A stretch of 64,000 bases of DNA from Linyphia triangularis (Eukaryota; Arthropoda; Arachnida; Araneae; Linyphiidae), in the NCBI GenBank assembly GCA_963978545.1, contig OZ021724.1, positions 96,951,792 to 97,015,791 of the forward strand. The letters are read 5' to 3'. Below, one piece after another: positions 36,201 to 48,200 of the stretch. The translations under genes and the position numbers were made by a program. Every line of letters begins with the position of its first letter. Position 1 is the first letter of the stretch. The notes under the pieces were generated by a model. It made no database searches and had not been told where the DNA came from. It saw nothing but the letters and a program-made list of their open reading frames with translations.

Positions 36201-39200
36201 CTTTGAGTATTAAAAATTGACATTTCTCATTATGGAAATTCAAATACCAAACTTAGTCTTTAATTTGCATTTAAATAATATAAAAAATATAAGAATGATA
36301 TACCTTCGAAAGTATTTCTGAATGGTTTTGAGAGCCTTTAAAGACCAAATGTCACTGATTGGATTACTGCCTTGGTATGCCGGACGAAGCACTGGATTGG
36401 TTGGTCGTGGGGTTCTTTCATTGAAAGGGACCGCTGTGTACGACTCGAGAGCATGGCTATAAAAAGTTTATTATTTGAGAAAACTTTAAGTGCATATACA
36501 AATTCAATAGATATGAAATTTTTACTAGTTTAACATTGCGTAGTACAGTCAAACTCCATTAACCCAAAGTTGATGAGGCTATCGAAATTGCCCACGTTCA
36601 GCGAATACATAAATGTTAAGTTTTAAGTATGGAGAATTGTTTTCACTACATGCTAAATGGGATTTTATGTTAAGTGATTTCACGTTAATGAGGTTTGACT
36701 GTCAAACAAAATTTCTTGAATGTTTAAGCTTGCTGTATTATTCAAAAAGGACTTTGTGAAAACAAAATTTGATTTTTGCTAAAAATATTTCTCATGCAAC
36801 ACTATTCCTCAATTTTTATTAGCTAATATTATGCCTGTGTGGGATTATAACTGAATGTATGAATACATTTTTCATAATTTTTTTTTTTAAATTATGAATT
36901 GTAGTATTATAAAAAATAATTTGCCTAAGACTTATCATTTGGAGTGTTGAATACAAATAAGGGGACACCATTTTTCTGATGTTTAAGTCTGACATCTGCT
37001 GACAAAAGGTATCTAACATAAATTCAGGATTCCCATTCTTATTAAAGAAAAAAATTCAAGGACTTTTAAGTACCTTTTTAAGAAAATGTGAGGACTTTTT
37101 TTAAGAAAATTGAAGGACCATATAACTACATACTTTAGACATAAAAATACAAAACAAAAGCAGAAAAAATCGGTGATTATCGGTGGTCGCTTACAAAATT
37201 CAAGGATATTCAAGAACCTTGTCTTTTTTAAAAGGACTTTCAAGGACCGTGAGAGCTCTAATAAATAATTATTCAATAACACATAAGGCAATAATCTATC
37301 TGTACTCACCACAACACATCAAATCCAGAGTAAGCAGCAACTCTGCTTGGCATGTGAAGAGTGTGCAAAGGATCAATAATTCCCAACGTTGGGCGAAGAG
37401 CTCGGTGTGCTATACCTACAAAGGAAGAGCAATAAACTTTGTACCATAATATTTAGAAAGGTGCACTTAAAAACTGATTTTGTCGAAAAGAAATCCTGTA
37501 GAACATCGTAACCCATCAAAAATTATAGTTCCAAGTCAGTACAGTGGAAAAGTATCTAAGAGTTTTGAAACTTCAAAATTCAATAAAGTAATATGAAGAT
37601 TTTAGATTATCACAAAAATTATATAGAGAATGGATGAGCAAAGAAATAATGAATTTATATAACACTAATTGATAAAATACACTTAAGTAAGGGTGTACAA
37701 AATTTAGATATATATGTGCTTCATCATACAATTATATACAGGGTTATTCGGAATTCCCTCCAGGGTTTCGGAGCGCTATAGTAAAAAAACTAAGACTAAT
37801 ACAGCAAATCAGAACATTTGAAAGAATATGGAAACAATTCAAGATTTATTTACATAGCTTACAGGTGTTCTTTGCGATAGTCCAGTCCTTGCTTTGAAAC
37901 GTGGGAGGGAATATTGAATAAACCTGTATTAAACTTTCCAATAACGGTAACAAATAGGATTAGAGTAAATTGCAAAATAATATCAGCCAATATGAGGGGG
38001 AATAAGTATTTAAGACTTTAAACAGTAGCAAAAATACATTACAAATCAGCTTATTTACTTGTACAACATAACTTTTTTAATTTTTTTTTTTTTAGATTTT
38101 TGTTCGTTGCATAATTCCATAGTTATGAACCTAAGTCATTACAGAAAAAAAAAAAAAATAGTTAAGATTTATATGACTAGCAAAATGAGTGCACAAATAC
38201 TTAAGATTTTAAATAATTATAAAAATAAATATTCAAATGATTAGTTTTTAAGTAGTGTTAATTTTAGTTAAATATTGAACAAGAAACTTAAAATTGAAAA
38301 TCTAGAACGTCACACAAAGAATGGAGTTTAATTGACAAGTTTAAATATGAAGAAATGAAAGATTTAAAAAAAAAAAAGGGACTTGAGGGAAGAATACTGT
38401 TGTAACACCCTTACAAAAGGTTTAAATACCAAGTCTTGAATTATGGAAAATTAAATTGCAGGGGATTTTTAATTGAGTACTGACATTGAAGAAGACCAAA
38501 GTTTAAAAATATCTGCCAATTTTTTTTTTGCCCTAGATTATATAAAAGCAATTATAATAGCAAAAATATATATATTTACAGGGTTTCTGCTAAAATAAAA
38601 TGTCCCAAATCCATAACTTTTCCAAGACTGAAGCAAATAATTTTCCATGATTCAAGAAATCAAATCACAAAAAAGAAAAAAAAAAACCTCTATGAATTTT
38701 ACTAACAAAAACATAGTAAGTAAATCAAAGTACCATAAAATGATTTTTATAAAGTTTTATTTTAAATTAAGTAAAAAATCCTTGTTTCAGTTACTTCTAA
38801 ATCAGAAGAAAAAGGGAAAAATAATTTTCCATTCCTTGATATTTCAGTGTTAGAAAAGTTAATCAAACTTTAATAATAAAGAACTATTTGAAGAAAGAAT
38901 AAGTCAATAATAATAAATAATATCATCAAAAGTCAAATGTTTTGATATCAACAATGCAAAACAGAAGAAAGAAGACGTAAAAAAATCAAAATAATGTACA
39001 CACAAGTGTATCAAACTTGTATTTTCAGTTCACAAATGAATTTTCTTCTTCTCCTATTAGACCTATTCGTGTGATGTCACAAATTTGGAGTTCAAAATTT
39101 TTTTCATTTGCTGCGGTTTTTAACTGTGATTGTTGTTTCTGTCAAAACGTAAATAAAAAAATAGACGAATTTTCAATTAGCTGAATAGTGATCATGACAT

Positions 39201-42200
39201 TTATGACGTCTCAGTTACGTGATTTTACTTAAAATGTTTAGAAATTCATGAAATTCACTGGGTTTCCATGACTTATGGTAATTTTTTTAGCTCAAAATCA
39301 TGACTTTTCATGACAAAATTTACCCAATGTCCAAATTCCTGACTTTCCATATGCACGGAAACCCTGTATTTAATAGCATTGTCATAAGACTTTTAATGTT
39401 TAAAAAGAGTTAACATTTGCCATTATTAAATAAATTCGTAATACGAAGACTCCATATCAAACTAAAGAGAATCACACATCTAGACATTTGTAGGAAATAA
39501 CAACATTTAAGAGTGTCATTTAAAGCAAAGAAGAATGGAAAATGAAATAAATGATTTATAAAAATATTGTTTCAAAAATATTAAGAGAATCTGACGATAA
39601 CATCTATGTTCTCCAAGCAGAGAGAACTAAACTATTTACTAAAGATTAAAGAATTTATCTTGTGGTTAGTTAGATCTTCAGATTACAGATAAAAAAATTA
39701 GATGCAGACAAAAGAAGAGTTGTGAAGTTGTTTAATAAGTTATGTTAATTGAAGAGGAGGGATGATAATTTTAATTATTTCTGGTAATAGAAATTTTCCA
39801 ATCAGGGAGATATCTTTACCAGCACAAATGTCTGTATGTATTAGAGGGAAGTTAGAATGATTATTACAACAGATTATACATAACAAATCTGACCTGATTC
39901 GTGCATATAATTACATTGAAGGGAAGCTTTCAAATATATGGGTTAAAAAGAAGTTAGGATGATTATTACACCAGAAAACATTGCAGATTTGACAAAATCG
40001 TAAATAGCATGAGTGTTAAACAGAATTAAAGTAATGATGTACGAGGAAGGCTTCATTATCGATAACAAGTTTAAGAGATCAGAATTTAAAAAGGAACTTT
40101 CTCTCAACAAGTGTTCTTGAACAGATGGGACGTTTAGAAGGGAGGGATAGTAAACTATGATTGGTATCCGAGACTAGACATAAATTAACATCTAAAATAA
40201 GGTTCTCAATTTAAGAGTGCTACAAATTCATACACAGATTGGAGAATTTAAAATTGGCAATTTTGTTAGCAGTTGAAGCATTTTGAAATAAATATCCTTT
40301 ATGCACATTTTGAAACAATTAAGTTATTGTCAATGTAAAAGTATATGTTATAATCTACATTGCATTTCCAAGAACCAATATAGCTTGAAGCAAATTATTA
40401 GCTATATAGATATTGGTTATAACTTTTAACCTGCAAATAAATGTTAACAACTTACAGTTTTTTAGTTGTTTAGTCAACTAACAGTCGTTAGTGGATGCTT
40501 GCCACGACAAATTATCGTCATTCTAATTGCAAAGGAGAAAAGTCTACAAAGAAGTACAAGGAGAGAAATAGCACAATTTTAAAGATTAGTAAACAGAGGA
40601 GTACAAGTAGAATTTTAATTCATTCAACTACCCATTTTGAAAGACATCAATAATTTTCAAACTAACACATTTTTCCTATTTACAGTCAAAACAAAAAACA
40701 CAACAACTAGAACTTTCTTAAGATGGAAGGTCAGTTTGTCCCTGTCCCATCCATTGACCTAATGCTTTATTTTTTTAGTCCCAATTTTAGTCATTGTATT
40801 GTTTTGAAACATGTAAGATTTTGTAACAGACATATCATCAGTAACAGTTCATTAAAAAAATTGAAGGGAAAATAACTAGAGCTTTTTTATTTTTATTTTA
40901 AGTAACTATAAGCTAGCTCATAAAAAGGTTTTAAGTGTAATAATAAAATAAATCACTGTTTATTTTACCTTCGGACTTTTTTAATGAACTTTTATTACTC
41001 ATGTTTAGTCTATTATAAAATTTCATATGCTTTAAAGCAATACTCTGGCAGAAATTATGCCTGAAAAAATAAAGCATTAGGTCAATGGGACAGACTGATG
41101 TTCCCTCTTAAACACTATATGTAATTGGATATCAAGAAGCACATGCACATCCAGACAACATAAATATGTTACAAAATTAATATACGAAAATCATAACAAG
41201 CAAAAAGAAAATTCAAATGAAGTAAAAAAAATCTGGAAATAATATCAGATACATACTGTAAATTATTTGATTAATGAATAATTTTTTTTTTTCAACAAGG
41301 ATATATTTTCATTAATTTAGTATTACTAATTCTTGGAATGAATTTTTCTTACCTGTTTTGGTTTTTAAAGGTACATAATCAAATATGGCAACTCCAGTGG
41401 TTTCACTACCAGTGCCAGCAGTAGTAGGTACTGCAGAAAAACAAAGTTAGCAACATTTAGTGGTTATGTACAGAATTGAAAATTATTATACGAGCAAGAC
41501 CGATGTAGAATTGCCAAAATAAAAGGGTATAAAGCTCAAATTTTATTTAGTAAAATAAATTGACATCTATAATAATTAAAAGCAAATCATTTATGAAAAC
41601 ATACTAAACTAAAAATGCTTAGTCTTACACAAAATCATAAAAATAACGTATAAAATTAAAAAAAAATGCATATCATATATAATTATTGTTTAACAGAATA
41701 ATAAGAAATTATCATACAACATTAAAAATAGAAAATTTAACAATTTCTTGAAAGCATATTGAAGTACTTTGTTAACAAAATTAAAGGTAAACTTTTCTTC
41801 ATTAACTTCACTTATTTAAATAAATAAAGTCTATAATCATAATGTTTTAATTAAGCAGCATAACAAGTCACACGCTATTAATTTGATCACTTTCGACCAA
41901 AAAAATAAATTATTACCAGCTATCAGCGGCTTCAAATCACAAGTAACAGGCTTTCCCTTTCCTATGGGAGCATTTACATAATCCAAGAACTCTGCTTCTG
42001 GATCACAGGAATACAAATTGGCAACCTTGCAAGTGTCAATCACAGATCCCCCTCCAATTGCCACAAAAGCATCATAATCCTTCTTCTTGGCAAAAGAGAT
42101 TGCTTCTTTAAAACTAATTTAGATAAGGTAAGAATATTAAGTCATACAATTCTTTAGTAACAACAAATATTCAGAAGTATAACATTTTGATGAGATTTGA

Positions 42201-45200
42201 TTAAAACTGAAAATTAAGGTTTGTGGTTCGATTGGTAAGCTGATCTTGTATGCAATGAGAGTAAATTGTGTGGGAATATTGTGGCTTGGTTTGTGTGCTC
42301 CAAATTTAAGAGTATCTACAATTTTATTTAGGGAATTAGAATGATAAAATTCTCAGTAGAAATTATATTAGAAAACTTTCTTTTAATTTGGCATAATAAC
42401 AAACATTTATGTGATTGCTATCTATAATTGAAAGTGAATTTTTTTTATTAGCATGTTTTTTAATGTAAGTTTTAAATTGCATATAGTAATTACAAATCAC
42501 TGCAAAGACAAAAAAAAAAAAAAAAAAAAAAAAAAACTTTATAATTTAATAATTTTTAAACAAGCTGTTTTTTAATGTATCTTAAATTAAATAGTATTAC
42601 AAATCTCTATAATATATTCAAGCAGTAGTCTTAAAATTACACAGTAATTCTGTAAATATCAATTAACATCATTCAATTCAAAATAAATCCTAATACTTTC
42701 TACATATTTCAATTTGTTAGTGTTTCAAAAATGTTCTTTATTTTGATAATCCAGTAAAAGGACAAACAAGGCCCATGATTAACAATCTTTGCCCACTTCA
42801 TAAATCCAACCAATCACATAATCTTTGGAATTGCAAGAAAACCAAACTGTTACTTCAAAACTTAAAATTTTGGCACACATAGCAATGATGAAACTGTCAC
42901 TTTTAATACTAATCAAAAGTCAATTCAAATTCCGTGGATCTAAAATTTTATTTTTGGGGGGAAAAAAATAAATAATATATTTGTAGTAAATGTCAATTTT
43001 ATTTTTTATTACACTGTTATTATCATTTTCATATAAATGCTCCAGTTTAATTTAAATTTTTTATGGTGAATACTCCAATAGGGCTATGGGATATTGAAAG
43101 AATGACAATTACAACACAACACTTTCATATGAAATTGGTCAAGTAAATAAAAACTATATTTTTAAATATAAGATATTGACAAGATGAAATAGCAGATAAT
43201 AATCAATATTTATAATAGGGGGAATATAGTATAGATGTGATCAAAACAGTGACTGTTTCAATACTTGGTTTATTTAGTAAATAAAGTACTTTAATACAAC
43301 TTAAGTTATTTAAGTTTTTAAGTTACTTCAAATTATATTTGAATATGAATTATGTAGAAAGACAACAAAAAGTATTATTCTGCAAAAGGAAATAATAATA
43401 ATAAAAAAAAAAAAAAATCGGAAATTGTTTTTGTTGTTGCAAAATTGGAAATTTTTTCAATTTGCAATTTTTATATTAATATCAAGTTAACTTTACACTA
43501 AAATCACTAGTGTTGTTTCACTAAGGCTATGCTGGTTAAAAGAATAACATAGTTAAAATACTTTTGTGAAAAAGAGAAAGAAGAAAAAAGACATCATATT
43601 TCTCAATTTTTTATGTTGCACAGGGTTCATACTCAATCTATGATAGTAAAATTCAGGAGTTTTTCAAGAGTTAAGTACAGTTAATGGCAAAAAAATGACA
43701 AGTCCAATAATATAGTTTTCCCTCAAAGCGCCTGGGTTGAGAATCGTCTCATGCTGGGACAGTCCAAAGGTTTTTCTCTGCGGCTGTAGTGACCTAGCGC
43801 ATGTACAGTAGACTCTGAAGTACGGTAAGAATTTCAGATCTCAAAGATGTTTTGTAGAGTAAAAAAAAAAAAATGCTGTGTTTTAAGTATTACAAATCCT
43901 TTTACTCTTTGATGATTCTTTTTAAGGAGATAAAAATCAATATCAGGAGTAGAAACACAATTTTCAGGAGTTATAAGGGCCCTTAAAAAAAAGCAAATTT
44001 CTGGAGTTTTTCAGGAATTTCAGGAGGCGTACGAACCCTGGTAGCAGTGAAAAATACGAAACAGTCATCTCAAAATTAGAATCAGTAAAAATATTTCTGA
44101 AGTAAACAAACATTCTTACCTAGCATCGTTTGGCTCAATGCGGACTTTATCAAAAACATCATAGTTAATTCCAAATTTATGAACTGAATCTAAAGCCTTT
44201 TCCATAGGAGAAAGTTTGCTGAGGTTAGAATCAGTTACCATTAGCACTTTCTTGGCACCTAAATTCTGTAAATCCTAACAAAAAGAAAATCTCCATAAAT
44301 ACAAAATGATATGCAAAACATTGTTCAAATCAAGTCTATTATTGGAAATAAAAGAAAAAGTATTGCATTCTTAGCTAACACATGGTTACTTATTGAATTG
44401 CTATGTTTGAACACAAATGAGTGATTTTGAGTTATTTAAAGACAAAAGTAAAAATGCCATTAAATATTTATCTTAAAATATTGGTATTATTTCATTTCTC
44501 ACAAAAAGGTGGTTGAAGTTGAAATGAAGTATAAGCCATTTAATAATAATAATAATAAAAAAGCAACAATCACCAATTTGTAAGAAATTTTATGTTTTTT
44601 GGAGACTTCATTGCCTCCAAAAGAATCTTAATACTCATAGAGAATATTGCTCTTTAAATTAGAAAAATATCTGCACCTCAGAACCAATTGACTTCATGAT
44701 TGGGTAACTTTAAAGAAGACTGAAAGAATAGATTTCATTCCCTTTGGACTCTATATAAAGGCTCTATTTTAATTCTTTTGAAATGTTTTAGAATTTTTTT
44801 AAGGGAATTGTGATGTTCTGGTTTGACAGAAAAAGAAATTTTAAGACATATTCGGGCTTAAGCTTGTTTGGTTTTGTGGTAAATATAAAACAAACAAGTT
44901 TTCTCATATCTATCCAAGGATTTCTCATATCTATCATATGTACTTTTAAACAATCACCTATTTTCTAAATATTGAGTTTCATAAATCAGAATTATAAAAT
45001 TGACCATGTATCATATTACATTCTCACTGATTGCAGGAAAATTCATAGATATTTTTTTTTATTAAATACAAAAAAAAAAAAAAAAAAAAAGGTTTTTGAG
45101 ATTGTAAATGTTTTTTAGCAATTCCAAAAATGTTTCAACTGCTTTTAGCAAGTTTTGTAAGTAAGCAACTTAATTAACTTGCACAAAATTAAGAAAAATA

Positions 45201-48200
45201 GTAAAATATTTTAAACAAAAAATCTGATACCATTCCAATTTCCCGAGTGACACCTGGACCATAACGAACACTGGAACAAGTCATCTATAAACACAAACAA
45301 AAATAAGTTTGCAACATTTTTTATTTAGGTTGAGTACAATAAATTAAATACTATCTCCACATTAGTGCATGCATTGAAAATATACATGGTATTCAGATCA
45401 AAAGTTTCTATTTTTGAGCAGTTCTATACTTTATAAGAAGTCAGGAAATTCAGAGCTTGGTCTGTTATTTTGGTAGACAGTCTTAACAAAAAAACAAAAC
45501 AAAAAAACACAGTTTTTAATTAATCTTTATTAATAAACACAGTTTGAAATATATCCCTATTATACAAGAAATCTATTTAAACTGATATTTTGCAATGTGA
45601 ATGGATTGATAATCGGTCCAGTTTTGGTTTAGGTAGGCAATAAATACAGTACATATATAAAACCGATGTTTTTCTATATCTAAAAACCTTTCCAGCATCT
45701 TTCCCAAATTTTTTTAGCATCAGAAGGGTTTATTTTATGCAGATTTCAGAGCTTCTATCTAAAGGTTATAACTAACTCTTTTCAACATAACATAAAAAAT
45801 TTGCTCCTTCTATTAGTATGTTAGGAACAATGGCAACATGTGAAATGATATGTTTACAAAATCTTTCAACTAATTTCAGAATTCAGCAACCATATTGTTA
45901 AAATATCAACAACTTATATGCAATATTATTAATTTTAATCTCTAGTTAAACTGTGTGGCATTTTATTAGGTTTTATACCCACAATTTTGTGAAAAGTACT
46001 ACAATAAAAAATACATCTTTTAGAAATAAAATATGGACCAAAATAGCTTTCTTCCTACTTAAAATCCACATCCTGCGAAAAAAAATATGATTATTGATTG
46101 ATTAGTCAATAAAACCAAACATTGCATAATACATAGATGATTAAAAAATGGCAAGGATATCATAGGATAGACTTTATAGAATTTTGTATAATTGGAGCAA
46201 CTTACTTCAAATGCATATTCCTTATTGCTAGCTGATTGTGGTACTGCTGCATGACTACCTAATTGAACAAAATTTATTTAAATAACAAATTGCAAAGGTA
46301 TTTAAAAAAAAAACTTGCTGAAAATATTTTAAATTTAGTTTTGCATAAATGGAGTTAATGAACTGAAGAATAAGGCTAATCTTACAGGGTCCTTTCATTT
46401 TGCAAAAATCCAAGAGTATATCTGAAAATAAATTGTTTCCTTATCAGCTTGTATCCAGTTAAGACAATTGCGATTTTGAGTGTTGCATATTTTCATATCT
46501 GGTACATTTGAGGTTCTCCAAGATGATTCTAAATTTAAAAGTGTTCAGTTTGGGCTCTCAATGGCTCCAACAGTTCAGGTTAAAATTAGGCTACCCATAG
46601 ACAAACGAATCTTACTATGGGGACAAAAATTAATTTCACTCCCACCTATTGCTCTTTAAAATAAAAATCAAACTGTTTCGAACACATAGCCTCTAAAAAC
46701 TCTGTATGTAAATGTTAAATATCCCACCCTATATAAATGTCTTAGTTTGTACTAAAGCAGAAAATACTAGACAGTTTTAAAACAGACCCGAACTAAACTG
46801 GAAATATTTTAAAGGAAAATATACTGAAGAAAAATCTAGATCTATCTTAAACAATAGTATCTAGCACATGATCAATCAAATTGATAAGAATCCAAGTATA
46901 GAGCAAGTGATAAAAATATCAAGGAATCAATAGCTAGGGAACAATTATAGATTTGATGAAGGTCCAACACAGCCAGGAAAACTACATACAACAAAATTTA
47001 CAGGAAACCAATAAGCAGTTGACACACAAATAGATGATTAGATAAGGTTAAGATTAACTTTAAGGTACTTAAAAGTTAAAAATTGGTAAGCTTTTATGGA
47101 AGATATACATCGATGGTGTAACATTGATGATGTTTCTAAGGACTGTAGTGCAGAAGATCATCTTAATTTAGCTTACAGGCTTATTGCAATTATCCCACAT
47201 AGTTTTAGGCTGCAAAAAGAGATAAAATGATTGTTGAAGTTAATTATTCTTTAAAATAATGCTTAAAATACAGAGATTTTCTTACCCCTCATATACATAG
47301 CTGATGAATGTGCAGGACAACGGCACCTAGTTCATAAGAAGAAAATTAATGTTAAGTAGGATAAAATGGGTATAAAAATCACTGTTTTTTGGTGTTCCAG
47401 GGTTCCCACTCAAATTACAGAATGAAAACCAATGACTTTTAAGGACCTAAATAATGTTTTAAAGGATCTTCGAAGCTTTGTTTTTAGGCATCATGTCTAT
47501 TCATACACATTTGAACAATACTTGATAATACCACAATTCTTTTCATTACAACCTGCCTAACTTATTTAATTTCTAGTTAACTTTTGTCTGGTAATTACGA
47601 TTTCACTGCCCTGGACAAAACTAGCACTAACACTAACCCACTTATGGCCACAACTGATGCATATTGTAATATGGAAGAACTAGTTATGACCATATGCATT
47701 TGACGGGATTTAAATTTTAATAATGTGAGAATGACACAATTATATTGAAGCTTACCTTTTACTGACTTTTAAAAAAAGTATCACAAGTCTTAAGGAGTAA
47801 ATTTATATTCCAGATGTTTTTCAGATAAAACAACCTCAGCCCTTAACACTTTGCGTAAGGAAGAGCAACATCCAGTGTACTATTGCTTTCTGATTTTTTT
47901 TTAACATTTTAGAATTAGAATTTTCCAGTCAATGGGAGTGAGCCAGGCAAACAACAGAGTGTAAAAGAAATTTTAAAGCAAATTCTATTAGTTTGGGAGA
48001 TCTCAGTAACTGATTGGGAGGAGTTTTGTGAGGAAGTGGCCATAACAGGGGTAATGGCCATAACTGGTACATCCATCCTATGTTTATATAGCATACTGAC
48101 TGGATTTAATTCACATGATCCTCATATAGATATTTGGTACTACTGTTCTGTAAGCCGGGTAATGGATAAAAACCACCAAATTGCAGAACTAACACATCCA

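Larger units (their letters stand above)
44275..47285. other. ADHFE1 introns 2-4 without further features
   Basis: Apart from exons 3 and 4 these introns are AT-rich unique-looking sequence with homopolymers (for example an A tract near 45070). No mobile element was recognised. Confidence 0.4.

Noticed and set aside
41837..42064. Stand-alone short dehydrogenase gene on the minus strand
   Set aside because: This is ADHFE1 exon 6 read through its donor into the intron.
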